NCBI GenBank assembly: GCA_017502845.1
Contig: JAFVUE010000004.1
Span: 1 to 64,000 of the forward strand
Source of the DNA: Clostridia bacterium
Lineage (GTDB): Bacteria; Bacillota; Clostridia; UMGS1810
Direction: 5' to 3'
Length of the DNA stretch: 64,000 bases
Shown here: positions 15,652 through 24,438 of the stretch, one piece after another
How positions within the stretch are numbered: the first letter of the stretch is position 1
Layout: each line of letters begins with the position of its first letter
The notes under the pieces: model-generated
The model's database searches: none
What the model was told of the DNA's origin: nothing
What the model saw: the letters and a program-made list of their open reading frames with translations, nothing else
Program-made: the position numbers and the translations under genes

Positions 15652-16629
15652 ATGCTGTTTGAACCATCTTATGAATACAGAATCATAAAAGAAGAGGACT
15701 TTCCCTCGAAAATCCTTGAAATCACAGACGTGCTGAACAAGCATATCAACCAGGGATATTTCACATCCTTTGACGGACAGCAGATGTATTATGAATTCTT
15801 CAGGGTGGCAAAGCCACAGGCGAATATTGTCCTTGTTCACGGCTACACGGAATTTGCGAAAAAATATTATGAACTTGTGTGGTACTTCATGTCAATGGGT
15901 TACAATGTGTTTTTGTACGATGTTCGCGGACATGGAAATTCTTACCGTTTATCCGATGATATGCAGATGACACACGTTGATAAATACGAAGACTATGTTG
16001 AAGACCTTGACGCCTTTATAAAACAAATTGTAATTACCAATGGCGATGATGCTCCGGTTTATCTGTTTGGTCATTCCATGGGCGGTGCGATTGCGCAAAT
16101 GTATATTTCCACAAAGGAAAACCCCGTTTCCAAAACAGTACTTTCTGCCCCCATGGTGTACCCTTACACTCCTCCTCTTCCGGGATTTGTATTAAAAAAA
16201 CTCATCGCAAGGGAAGCAAAGAAGTTCGGATGGGACGCCAGGTTCAAATTCTCATCAGAGTTCAACCCCGAAGCAGAACTTGAAAAAAGCAACGATCTGA
16301 GTTATACGCGGTTCCGCTACAATCTTGACACAAGGATAAACAATGTGAAATACCGCAATTCCTACGGTTCCAACCGCTGGACTTATGAAACCCTGTGTGT
16401 TGCAAAGAAAATTCTTAACAAAAAGGCAATATCAAACGTCAAATGCGACGTGCTTATTATTATTGCCGGAAAAGATACTGCAGTAAACCCGAAATATCAG
16501 AAAAAACTTGCAAAAAAACTCGGTTGCGAATGCAAGATATTTGCAAACTCCAAGCATTCTCTCTACACATTGCCCGATAATCAACTGTCGGGATACGTGG
16601 ATGCCCTGATAGAATTCTGCCGCAGGTAA
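15652..16629 (+). CDS. Lysophospholipase/monoglyceride-lipase-like hydrolase
   Basis: This 325-residue cytoplasmic alpha/beta hydrolase carries LVHGYTE, YDVRGHGNS, the nucleophile elbow FGHSMGGA, IAGKDTAVNPK (acid) and NSKHSLYT (His). This is the serine-aminopeptidase/PldB-like pattern. It has no signal peptide. The likely role is removal of acyl chains from monoacyl glycerolipids, giving fatty acids to the FakAB kinase nearby or cleaning up by-products of the acyltransferases. It is preceded by a dispersed repeat and followed 68 bases later by the phosphopantetheinyl transferase on the same strand. Confidence 0.8.
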   Translation: MLFEPSYEYRIIKEEDFPSKILEITDVLNKHINQGYFTSFDGQQMYYEFFRVAKPQANIVLVHGYTEFAKKYYELVWYFMSMGYNVFLYDVRGHGNSYRLSDDMQMTHVDKYEDYVEDLDAFIKQIVITNGDDAPVYLFGHSMGGAIAQMYISTKENPVSKTVLSAPMVYPYTPPLPGFVLKKLIAREAKKFGWDARFKFSSEFNPEAELEKSNDLSYTRFRYNLDTRINNVKYRNSYGSNRWTYETLCVAKKILNKKAISNVKCDVLIIIAGKDTAVNPKYQKKLAKKLGCECKIFANSKHSLYTLPDNQLSGYVDALIEFCRR

Positions 16630-16697
16630 CTATATGTAATATATTATCACACGGATATGTGTATTGCAATAATTTTCTTTCGAAAAGGGTGTTGTCT

Positions 16698-17309
16698 GTG
16701 CTCAAGTATGTAATAAAAGATATTTCCGATATCACCGAAGAAGAATACGACCTGTCCTTTTCATATATGAGTGAGAGCCGCAAGGAAAAATCGCAGCGGC
16801 AGAGAAACCCTCTTGCGAAGAAAAGTACTCTGGCAGGGGAGTGGCTTGTGCGTTCGCTCCTTTGCGAGATCACGGGCAGGGGCGCGGATACATTTGTGAT
16901 TGATGCCGACGAAAAGGGAAAACTCTACTCTCACAATGCCGACGGCCTTTTCTTCAACATCAGCCATAGCCACGGAAAGGTTGCTGTTGCCGTGTGCGAC
17001 AAGGAAATAGGTATAGATATCGAAACGGTCCACCCCGTTAATCTTAAACTTGCAAAAAGGGTATGCACTCCCGATGAACTCATATACATTTTCGGCCATT
17101 TGCCCCAGGAGAGCGGATATGACGAAACCGAAAATACCGGATATATCCGCCGTTTTCTTGAGATATGGACTCTTAAGGAAGCGTACTTAAAGTGTACGGG
17201 GACGGGGATAACGAGTTTCGATGCTCTCATACTCCCCGATGATAACTTTGAAAAAATCAAAATCGAAGACGATGGATATATAATGCATATTGTAATAAGA
17301 GAAATATAA
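16698..17309 (+). CDS. 4'-Phosphopantetheinyl transferase (Sfp type)
   Basis: GTG 16698 follows AAAAGGG by eight bases and gives a 203-residue protein. Diagnostic motifs are FNISHSHG (86-93), the metal-binding GIDIE (105-109) and WTLKEAYLK (157-165, Trp-x2-Lys-Glu-Ala). The enzyme moves phosphopantetheine from CoA to the carrier-protein serine. It is shorter than Sfp (about 224 residues) but has all motifs. The two carrier domains at 2993-6463 are the obvious local clients; the housekeeping AcpS is not in the window. Its presence supports the idea that the island uses its own carrier proteins. Confidence 0.88.
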   Translation: MLKYVIKDISDITEEEYDLSFSYMSESRKEKSQRQRNPLAKKSTLAGEWLVRSLLCEITGRGADTFVIDADEKGKLYSHNADGLFFNISHSHGKVAVAVCDKEIGIDIETVHPVNLKLAKRVCTPDELIYIFGHLPQESGYDETENTGYIRRFLEIWTLKEAYLKCTGTGITSFDALILPDDNFEKIKIEDDGYIMHIVIREI

Positions 17310-17356
17310 ACATTTCATGGGGCGCTTTCTTTACGGATAAATTTTCAAATTTTATC

Positions 17357-17385
17357 TTGACAAATCTTTTTGAAAGTAGTAGAAT
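17357..17385 (+). promoter_or_regulatory. Promoter of the aromatic amino acid operon
   Basis: TTGACA (17357-17362), 17 bases, then TAGAAT (17380-17385). Transcription would start near 17392, leaving a leader RNA of about 240 bases before pheA. Confidence 0.85.
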
Positions 17386-17417
17386 AAACAAAAATTGAAA
17401 TTGTGAAGGTAACTGAT

Positions 17418-17540
17418 ATGAACGTGTCTTTAATGAACACAAGTAAATATTTCTTTAACTTTTTCAGCGTAGTCTTTAATTTTGGCTATGCTTATTTTGC
17501 TATGAAAAAGTTACTTGTGAGAGCACAGGGCAGTTATTGA
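17418..17540 (+). CDS. Phe/Tyr-rich leader peptide of pheA
   Basis: This 40-codon ORF has GAAGGT seven bases before its ATG. Residues 11-27 read YFFNFFSVVFNFGYAYF, with 7 Phe and 3 Tyr in 17 positions, directly upstream of the gene for the Phe-forming enzyme. Such clustering is the hallmark of attenuation leader peptides: ribosome stalling at Phe or Tyr codons reports shortage of charged tRNA. Its Asn-Thr-Ser-Lys codons contribute one hairpin arm and its last third contributes another. It falls below common gene-calling limits, so it would usually be missed. Confidence 0.85.
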   Translation: MNVSLMNTSKYFFNFFSVVFNFGYAYFAMKKLLVRAQGSY

Positions 17541-17612
17541 GATTATCGGGTTTTAACGAAACAGTATTTGATGCCTCACTTGTAACGGACACAAGTGAGG
17601 TTTTTCTTTTTT
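17438..17612 (+). promoter_or_regulatory. pheA transcription attenuator (alternative hairpins)
   Basis: Four segments can pair alternatively. Segment 1 CACAAGTAA (17438-17446) pairs 9 bp with segment 2 TTACTTGTG (17511-17519), enclosing the Phe/Tyr codons. Segment 2 GTGAG(A)GC (17517-17524) pairs with GCCTCAC (17573-17579), a possible antiterminator. Segment 3 CCTCACTTGT (17574-17583) pairs 10 bp with segment 4 ACAAGTGAGG (17591-17600), followed by TTTTTCTTTTTT, a complete terminator. A ribosome stalled on the Phe/Tyr codons would mask segment 1 and favour the 2:3 form. All pairings are read directly; the regulation is inferred from the known trp/phe attenuation model. Confidence 0.8.
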
Positions 17613-17629
17613 GAAAGGGATGGATTAAA

Positions 17630-18718
17630 ATGGCAAACAAATTAGACGAAGCAAGAAAAATCATAAACGACGTTGACTCCCGCATGGCGGAACTTTTCGT
17701 TGAGAGGATGAGAGCCGCCGAGATGGTTTTTGAATATAAAAAAGAATTCGGACTCCCCATCTTTGACAAGGAGAGAGAAGAGGTCGTTATCGAAAAGAAT
17801 GCGGCCATGGTTGATGACCCTGTATTAAAGGGGTATTACATAGACTATATCAAGCACCTTATGTCGGTTTCGAAATCATATCAGTACCGTATGCAATCGG
17901 GGCTCAAGGTTGCCTACAGCGGTGTTGAGGGTGCATTTGCACATATTGCGGCGGGTAGAATATTCCCTGAAAGCAATCGGGTTTCATACCGTGATTTCAA
18001 ATCCGCTTATGATTCCGTCGTAAACGGTGAAAGCGACGTTGCTGTGCTCCCTATAGAAAACAGTTATGCAGGTGAAGTAGGTCAGACGATCGACCTGATT
18101 TTTTCCGGCGGACTTTATATAAACGGGATTTACGAACTTGAAATCCACCAGAATTTATTAGGTCTTCCCGACGCGACAATTGATGATATTAAAAAAGTTA
18201 CAAGCCATCCCCAGGCATTAACACAGTGCCATGATTATATTGCGTTCCGCGGTTTTGATACAGAAGAAGCAAGTAATACCGCAATTGCCGCTAAAACGGT
18301 TGTGGATCTGAAAGACAAATCCCTGGGCGCTATCGCAAGTGCGGAAACTGCAGAGATTTACAATCTTAAAGTCCTTGAGTCGAACATCAACAAAAGCGGA
18401 GAGAACACAACACGTTTTGCAGTTCTTTCAAAGGTGAGGGCAAATTCCCCTGCTCTTTCAAATTCTGTTCTGATGTTTACGGTTAAGAATGAGGCGGGTT
18501 CTCTTGCCAACGCCATCAGCATTATCGGTAAATACGGCTACAATATGACGGCGCTCCGCAGCAGGCCGCTGAAGAAACATTCCTGGCAGTATTATTTCTA
18601 TATAGAAATTGACGGAACCACGGATAATGATGTCGGACAGAAACTGATTGAAGAATTAAACGGTGTTTGCGACAAACTTAAAATTGCAGGAACATTTGCA
18701 CCTCATAAGGAGATATGA
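17630..18718 (+). CDS. pheA: Chorismate mutase-prephenate dehydratase (P-protein)
   Basis: This 362-residue bifunctional enzyme converts chorismate to prephenate and then phenylpyruvate. Residues about 1-88 form an AroQ-type mutase (RKIINDVDSRMAELFVERM). Residues 93-275 form the dehydratase (AYSGVEGAFAH, AVLPIENSYAGEV, SHPQALTQC, NTTRFAVL), and 280-360 form an ACT domain (NEAGSLANAISII, then LRSRPLKKHSWQYYFYIE) for Phe feedback. The size matches the classical P-protein. It is the first gene of the aromatic operon, behind a Phe/Tyr attenuator, so both end-product inhibition and attenuation are expected. Confidence 0.95.
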   Translation: MANKLDEARKIINDVDSRMAELFVERMRAAEMVFEYKKEFGLPIFDKEREEVVIEKNAAMVDDPVLKGYYIDYIKHLMSVSKSYQYRMQSGLKVAYSGVEGAFAHIAAGRIFPESNRVSYRDFKSAYDSVVNGESDVAVLPIENSYAGEVGQTIDLIFSGGLYINGIYELEIHQNLLGLPDATIDDIKKVTSHPQALTQCHDYIAFRGFDTEEASNTAIAAKTVVDLKDKSLGAIASAETAEIYNLKVLESNINKSGENTTRFAVLSKVRANSPALSNSVLMFTVKNEAGSLANAISIIGKYGYNMTALRSRPLKKHSWQYYFYIEIDGTTDNDVGQKLIEELNGVCDKLKIAGTFAPHKEI

Positions 18719-18719
18719 C

Positions 18720-19739
18720 ATGAACATTCATATGGAGTTAAACGAAAACAGTTATGATATAATTGTAGAGAGAGGAATACTTGCACAGGCGGGAGCGCAT
18801 CTTAATCTTGAACGCCGTGTTCTTATCGTAACGGATTCGGGAGTACCGAAAACTTACGCCGAGACGGTTGCAAAGCAATGCTCAAATCCCGTTATATGCA
18901 CAGTAGAAGAGGGCGAACGTTCCAAGTCCATGAGAGTTTTTGGGGAGGTTCTCAAGAAGATGCTTGAGAACAATTTTTCCCGCAAAGACTGCGTTGTTGC
19001 AGTTGGCGGCGGAGTTGTGGGCGACCTTTCGGGTTTTGCGGCTTCGGCGTATATGAGAGGTATTGATTTTTATAATATCCCCACAACACTTCTTTCACAG
19101 ATTGATTCATCCATAGGCGGAAAGACTTCAATCAATTTCGGTGGAATGAAAAATATTGTTGGCGCGTTTTATCAGCCAAAGAAAGTTTTAATCGATCCCG
19201 AACTACTCGGCACACTCCCGCCAAGGCAGATTTCCAACGGCCTTGCGGAAGCGGTTAAAATGGCGCTGACCTCGGACAGGGAACTCTTTGATATATTTGA
19301 AAACGGTAATATAAAAGAAAGTATAGACGAGATTATAATCCGTTCCCTAAACATCAAAAAATCAGTTGTTGAAAAAGACGAAAGGGAGTCGGGACTTCGA
19401 AAGATACTCAATTTCGGACACACAATCGGCCACGGAATTGAGAGCAGTCAGAATATGAGCGAACTGTATCACGGAGAATGTGTTGCGCTTGGACTTATCC
19501 CTATGTGCGACGAGAAGATAAGAAGCCGTGTAATCAAAGTTCTGAAAAAATGTAATCTTTATAACCTCATTGACTTCGACTGGGAGAAGATTACAGAGGC
19601 GGCATTTCACGATAAGAAAGCCGATGGCGAATTCGTTTCGGTAATAACGGTGCCCGATGTGGGATGTTATGAGATAAGGACACTGAACTGCAGTGAAGTT
19701 ATAAATATGGCGAGAGAATGTTTTGAGGGGGAAAGATGA
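18720..19739 (+). CDS. aroB: 3-Dehydroquinate synthase
   Basis: This 339-residue enzyme makes 3-dehydroquinate from DAHP using NAD and a metal. It has VAVGGGVVGDLSGFAAS (NAD-binding), DSSIGGKTSINF, and the metal site including LNFGHTIGHGIE and HGECVALG. ATG 18720 is chosen because AAGGAG lies seven bases upstream; the longer open frame into pheA is a shadow extension. The stop overlaps the aroC start. Confidence 0.95.
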   Translation: MNIHMELNENSYDIIVERGILAQAGAHLNLERRVLIVTDSGVPKTYAETVAKQCSNPVICTVEEGERSKSMRVFGEVLKKMLENNFSRKDCVVAVGGGVVGDLSGFAASAYMRGIDFYNIPTTLLSQIDSSIGGKTSINFGGMKNIVGAFYQPKKVLIDPELLGTLPPRQISNGLAEAVKMALTSDRELFDIFENGNIKESIDEIIIRSLNIKKSVVEKDERESGLRKILNFGHTIGHGIESSQNMSELYHGECVALGLIPMCDEKIRSRVIKVLKKCNLYNLIDFDWEKITEAAFHDKKADGEFVSVITVPDVGCYEIRTLNCSEVINMARECFEGER

Positions 19740-20833
19740 TGAAGAATACATTTGGATTAAGCGTTGCAGTAACGATATTCGGCGAAAGCCACGGCGAATA
19801 TATTGGTGCAGTTATTGACGGAATTGCCCCCGGAGTAAATGTTGACGAAGAATATATCAGCAAAATGCTTTTCTTACGCCGTCCTGACGGAAAAATCTCC
19901 ACGCCAAGAAGAGAAAAGGACGAGTTTAAGATTGTGAGCGGCGTAATAGATGGCAAAGCCACAGGCACACCAATTACAATTCTTATCCCAAACGAGAATG
20001 TTCAAAGCGGAGATTATTCGCAGATGAAAACTGTAGCAAGACCATCTCACGCAGATTATACGGCAGAGTGCAAATACCACGGATTTCAGGATTCACGTGG
20101 TGGGGGACATTTCAGCGGCAGAATAACGGCGGCACTTGTTGCGGCAGGTGCAATCTGCAAAGATGCATTGGAGAAGAAGGGGATTTACATCGGCACTCAC
20201 GTTAAAAAGTGCGCAGGTGTTTCCGACATAGAATTCGGAGAATTGATGTCGGACATTAATGTTTTGAACGAAAAGACTTTTGCGGTTCTCGATGATTCCG
20301 TAGCAGACAAAATGACAGAAGCGATACTAAGTGCATCTGCCGGGGGCGACAGCGTTGGTGGCATTCTTGAAACTGCAATTATAGGAATGCCGGAGGGTAT
20401 TGGAGAGCCATGGTTTGATTCTTTAGAGAGTATGCTCTCCCATATTATGTTTTCAATCCCTGCAGTCAAAGGGATTGAATTCGGAGCCGGTTTTGACATT
20501 GCGGATATGAAAGGCAGTCAGGCAAATGATCCCCTGAAAATTGAAGATGGCAAAATCGTTACCGCCACAAACAACAACGGTGGCATCAACGGCGGTATCA
20601 CAAACGGTATGCCCATAATCTTCCGCACCGCAATCAAACCAACACCCACAATATTCAAACCCCAGGACACCGTGGATTTCAAATCGATGACGGAAACCGT
20701 TTTAGAACCCAAAGGCAGACACGACCCTGCAATCGTTCACAGAGCAAGAATTGTGCAGGACGCGGCGGCGGCAATAGTTCTCTGTGATGCACTTGCTTTA
20801 AGGTACGGAACAGATTGGATAGCCGAAAGATAA
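19736..20833 (+). CDS. aroC: Chorismate synthase
   Basis: This 365-residue FMN-dependent enzyme makes chorismate from EPSP. Signatures are GESHGEYIGAVIDG near the start, RPSHADYT, SRGGGHFSGRITAA, GGINGGITNGMPI and RHDPAIVHRA. The start overlaps the aroB stop (ATG at 19736, with a second ATG at 19739). Length is typical. It is clustered with the rest of the shikimate genes. Confidence 0.95.
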   Translation: MMKNTFGLSVAVTIFGESHGEYIGAVIDGIAPGVNVDEEYISKMLFLRRPDGKISTPRREKDEFKIVSGVIDGKATGTPITILIPNENVQSGDYSQMKTVARPSHADYTAECKYHGFQDSRGGGHFSGRITAALVAAGAICKDALEKKGIYIGTHVKKCAGVSDIEFGELMSDINVLNEKTFAVLDDSVADKMTEAILSASAGGDSVGGILETAIIGMPEGIGEPWFDSLESMLSHIMFSIPAVKGIEFGAGFDIADMKGSQANDPLKIEDGKIVTATNNNGGINGGITNGMPIIFRTAIKPTPTIFKPQDTVDFKSMTETVLEPKGRHDPAIVHRARIVQDAAAAIVLCDALALRYGTDWIAER

Positions 20834-20846
20834 GGAGTTTATAAAA

Positions 20847-21275
20847 ATGAAAATACTTGTAATTAACGGACCAAACATTAATATGCTCGGCATCCGTGAG
20901 CCCGAACATTACGGTAAAGAGACATATAAGGATTTGTGCAGAAAGATAACCGGGTATTGTGATGAAAAGCACATTGCGGTTAAGATTTATCAGTCAAATC
21001 ACGAGGGCGACCTTGTTGATCAGATACAGAAAGCATATGGCAAAACCGATGGCATTGTGATTAATCCCGGTGCGTATACTCACACGAGCATTGCTATCCT
21101 CGATGCGGTAAAGGCAGTTGGTATCCCAACCGTTGAAGTGCATATCTCAAAGGTTGAGGAGAGAGAAGATTTCAGGCAGGTAAGTTATGTGCGACTTGCC
21201 TGTGTGAAGACGATTACAGGTCATGGCACAGACGGTTACATCGAAGCCATTGACTTCCTGACAGAAGGTAGATGA
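20847..21275 (+). CDS. aroQ: Type II 3-dehydroquinate dehydratase
   Basis: This 142-residue dodecameric-type dehydroquinase converts dehydroquinate to dehydroshikimate. Conserved blocks are INGPNINMLGIREPEHYG (with the catalytic Arg and Tyr), NPGAYTHTSIAILDA, and EVHISKVEEREDFR (the family's HxSN region, here HISKVEER). A good ribosome site (AAGGAG) precedes ATG 20847. It is 13 bases from aroC and one base from aroA. Confidence 0.95.
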   Translation: MKILVINGPNINMLGIREPEHYGKETYKDLCRKITGYCDEKHIAVKIYQSNHEGDLVDQIQKAYGKTDGIVINPGAYTHTSIAILDAVKAVGIPTVEVHISKVEEREDFRQVSYVRLACVKTITGHGTDGYIEAIDFLTEGR

Positions 21276-21276
21276 A

Positions 21277-22479
21277 ATGAAAGCAATATTAACCCCCTGC
21301 AGATTAAAGGGAAAAATAGATGCACCCCCGTCAAAAAGTATGGCGCACAGATTTTTAATAGGTGCCGCATTGTCGGGAGAGAAGTGTACGCTTACGGGTG
21401 TTGATTACAGCGAAGACATACTTGCAACCATTGATTGCCTAAGGGCTCTTGGCGCGGAAGTAATTTGCGAAAATGATACTGTAACCGTGGATGCCCCCAA
21501 CTTTATGAAATCAGAAAGTCCTGTTTTAGATTGCAGAGAAAGCGGAAGCACGTTGAGGTTTTTTATTCCTCTTTGTTTGTGTATGGACAAGGATGTTACC
21601 CTCAGAGGCAGCACACGCCTTTTTGAAAGACCCCTTGATGTTTACGAGAAACTCTCTGCAGATAACGGATTTAAGTTTGAGAAAGCACCCGATTCCGTAA
21701 CACTTCGGGGAAACCTTAAAAGCGGAAAGTATAAAATCAGCGGTGGCATAAGCAGCCAGTTTATTTCGGGAATGATTTTTGCTCTTGTTTATATTGGCGA
21801 AGATTCCGTGATTCAGATTATCCCGCCATTTGAGAGCAGGTCGTATATAAACCTTACAATCTCTGCACTTAAATCATTTGGTGCAGATGTGGAGTTTACG
21901 GATGAATATACAATAGCCATAAGCCCGGCAACACCCCACTCCTTTTCAGGGAAAATTGAGGGCGATTATTCAAACGCCGCATTCCTTGATGTTTTTAACT
22001 GCATCGGCTCGGATGTTGCAGTTGGAAATCTTAATCCCGAAAGTTTGCAGGGAGATAAAGTATAAAAAAAATATTTTGAAAAGATAGAATATGGCACACC
22101 AACTCTCGATATTTCCGATTGCCCCGACCTGGGACCTGTATTTTTTGCACTTGCATCTCTTAAAAACGGTGCAACATTTACGGGTACTGACAGATTAAAG
22201 GCAAAGGAAAGCGACAGGGGATTGGCTATGCACGAGGAACTTTCAAAACTCGGCGGCGGACTTATCTTCGGAGACAATTCCATAACGGTACCGAGGCAGG
22301 AATTAAAGTACAGAGGCATTTGCCTCGACGGACATAACGACCACAGAATTGTTATGGCGATGGCCGTTATACTTTCAAAAATCGGCGGCGAAATTTCGGG
22401 AATTGAGGCGGTAAGAAAGAGTTACCCCGGATTCTTTGATGATATAAGAGTTCTTGGAGCAGAGGTGAAGACAACATGA
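21277..22479 (+). pseudogene. aroA: EPSP synthase interrupted by an in-frame TAA
   Basis: Full-length homology runs from PPSKSMAHR (PEP-binding Lys/Arg region) through RESGSTLRFFIPL, SGGISSQFISGM and GDYSNAAF. It continues in the same frame after a TAA at 22063-22065 into YGTPTLDISDCPDLGP, RLKAKESDR and DGHNDHRIVMAMAV. The stop falls in GTA-TAA-AAA-AAA-TAT where Val-Tyr-Lys-Lys-Tyr would be expected, so a single T-to-A change at 22065 explains it and no frame is lost. The total is 400 codons plus stop, near family length. EPSP synthase converts shikimate-3-phosphate plus PEP to EPSP. Either the strain has lost the pathway here, the stop is read through, or the base is wrong. Confidence 0.9.
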
Positions 22480-23333
22480 TAGTAGATGTAAGCAAAAATA
22501 TACTTATAGTCGGACTTGGCCTTCTCGGCGGAAGTTATGCGAGAGCGCTGAAGAGGTTTGGTTTTCATATAAGTGCGATAACCAAAGAGCAGAGTTCAAT
22601 AGATTATGCTATCGCCGAGGGGCTTATTGACGAGGGTTCAATAGAACTTGACGAAAATATTATCGGAAGTGCCGACCTTGTGATATTTGCACTTTATCCC
22701 CACGTTTTTGTGGAATGGATTGAAAAAAATCAGCACCTCTTAAAAAGCGGTGCAATCATAACTGACGTAACGGGTGTTAAGGGGAGTATAGTGTATAAGA
22801 TTCAGGATATGCTCCGTGATGACGTTGAATTCATCGCCGCCCATCCTATGGCGGGGCGTGAGGTTTCAGGCGTTGAGAACAGCACAGACAAGATATTTCA
22901 GGGAGCAAACTATATCGTAACTCCCACGGCGAAAAACACCCCCGAGGCAATCAACACCTGTCTTGAACTGGGACGGCTTCTGGGCTTTTCAAATGTTACA
23001 ACGTTATCTCCCGAAGAACACGACGAGATGATAGGTTTTCTCTCACAACTTACTCATTGCATCGCTATCACGCTTATGACCTGCAATGACAAGGAGAATA
23101 TGGAGAAGTTCACGGGAGACTCCTTCAGGGACCTTACCCGAATTGCAAGAATCAACGATCTTATGTGGAGCGAACTCTTCATGGCAAACAAAGATGCACT
23201 CCTTGAGCAGATGGATATGTTTGCAGATAAATTTAACGAACTTAAAACAATGCTTAGAGAAAACGACGTTGAGGGCATGAGAAAAATGATGCGCCACTCA
23301 ACGAAACGCAGAGCATTGTTCGATAAAAAATAA
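22476..23333 (+). CDS. tyrA: Prephenate dehydrogenase
   Basis: This 285-residue NAD(P)-dependent enzyme oxidatively decarboxylates prephenate to 4-hydroxyphenylpyruvate on the way to Tyr. It opens with the dinucleotide-binding loop IVGLGLLGGSYARAL, then ITDVTGVKG, AAHPMAGREVSG (substrate region) and SQLTHCIAI. There is no ACT domain, consistent with its short length. The start overlaps the aroA stop by four bases (ATGA). Confidence 0.93.
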   Translation: MIVDVSKNILIVGLGLLGGSYARALKRFGFHISAITKEQSSIDYAIAEGLIDEGSIELDENIIGSADLVIFALYPHVFVEWIEKNQHLLKSGAIITDVTGVKGSIVYKIQDMLRDDVEFIAAHPMAGREVSGVENSTDKIFQGANYIVTPTAKNTPEAINTCLELGRLLGFSNVTTLSPEEHDEMIGFLSQLTHCIAITLMTCNDKENMEKFTGDSFRDLTRIARINDLMWSELFMANKDALLEQMDMFADKFNELKTMLRENDVEGMRKMMRHSTKRRALFDKK

Positions 23334-23354
23334 TCATATTGGAGGATGACAAAA

Positions 23355-24383
23355 ATGAATATGAATTTCAAACGCAAATTACCGATCCCTATGGAGATAA
23401 AGGAACAGTTCCCCTTATCATACAAGCTTGAGCAGTTAAAAGTAAAAAGAGACGCAGAGATAAAATCAATTTTCGAGGGTAAGGATGACAGGTTTATCCT
23501 TATTATCGGCCCCTGTTCTGCCGACCACGACGACAGCGTGATTGACTATATTTCCAGATTGAGAGATGTACAGGAAAAAGTGTCCGACAAAATTCTTATC
23601 ATCCCTAGAATTTACACAAACAAACCGAGAACAACAGGCGACGGCTATAAGGGTATGCTCCATCAGCCCGACCCAAATAAGGAATCGGATATGTTAAAGG
23701 GTGTTATCGCAATCAGAAATCTGCACCTTCGCGCAATCGAGGAAACGGGCTTCACTTGTGCAGACGAAATGCTCTATCCCGAAAACTACAGATACTTATC
23801 AGACTTGCTCTCTTACGTTGCAATCGGTGCCCGTTCTGTAGAGAACCAGAAACACCGCCTTACTGCAAGTGGACTTGATATCCCTGTTGGTATGAAGAAC
23901 CCAACTGCAGGAGATATTTCCGTTATGATGAATTCAATCACAGCAGGTCAACACGCTCATACATTCATTTACAGAGGATGGGAAGTTGAAAGTCAGGGTA
24001 ACCCCCTCACTCACGCAATACTCCGAGGTTATGTAAATAAACACGGTCAGTCCTTGCCCAACTACCATTACGAAGACCTTATCCACCTTGCAGAGGTTTA
24101 TGAGAAATCAGGTCTTGCAAACCCTGCTGTTATTATTGATACTAACCACGCAAATTCAGGAAAGAAGTGGGATCAGCAGCCGAGAATCGCAAAAGAAGTT
24201 CTCCACAGTTGCCGCCATAGCAATGATGTTAAGAAGATAGTGAAAGGTCTTATGATAGAGAGTTATATTGAAGATGGAGCGCAGAAAGCCGAAGAGTGCA
24301 TCTACGGAAAATCTATCACAGACCCCTGTCTTGGCTGGGAAAAGACAGAAAAACTCATCCTGGACCTTGCAGATGTACTTTAA
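23355..24383 (+). CDS. aroF: DAHP synthase, class I
   Basis: This enzyme of about 342 residues condenses PEP and erythrose-4-phosphate in the first shikimate step. The AroFGH-type signatures are IIGPCSADH, RIYTNKPRTTGDGYKGM, GARSVENQ, GMKNPTAGDI and DTNHANSGK. ATG 23355 lies nine bases after GGAGG; the ATG at 23346 overlaps that site. It is the last gene of the operon, followed by a terminator. AroE and AroK are not in the window, so the pathway is completed elsewhere. Confidence 0.93.
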   Translation: MNMNFKRKLPIPMEIKEQFPLSYKLEQLKVKRDAEIKSIFEGKDDRFILIIGPCSADHDDSVIDYISRLRDVQEKVSDKILIIPRIYTNKPRTTGDGYKGMLHQPDPNKESDMLKGVIAIRNLHLRAIEETGFTCADEMLYPENYRYLSDLLSYVAIGARSVENQKHRLTASGLDIPVGMKNPTAGDISVMMNSITAGQHAHTFIYRGWEVESQGNPLTHAILRGYVNKHGQSLPNYHYEDLIHLAEVYEKSGLANPAVIIDTNHANSGKKWDQQPRIAKEVLHSCRHSNDVKKIVKGLMIESYIEDGAQKAEECIYGKSITDPCLGWEKTEKLILDLADVL

Positions 24384-24398
24384 TAAAAAATTGCAAAT

Positions 24399-24431
24399 TA
24401 AAAGAGTTGAGATTTTTCTCAACTCTTTTTG
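24399..24431 (+). terminator. Terminator of the aromatic operon
   Basis: A 12-bp stem (AAAAGAGTTGAG/CTCAACTCTTTT) with a T-rich loop and trailing T run follows aroF by about 15 bases. Confidence 0.88.
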
Positions 24432-24438
24432 TTTTCCG

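Noticed and set aside
20818-20835. AGCCGAAAGATAAGG at the end of aroC as a repeat copy
   Set aside because: The bases encode the aroC C-terminus and lack the second arm of the repeat.
22222-22479. C-terminal aroA piece as a separate gene
   Set aside because: It is in the same frame as the upstream part and has no own ribosome site; it is the tail of the interrupted aroA.
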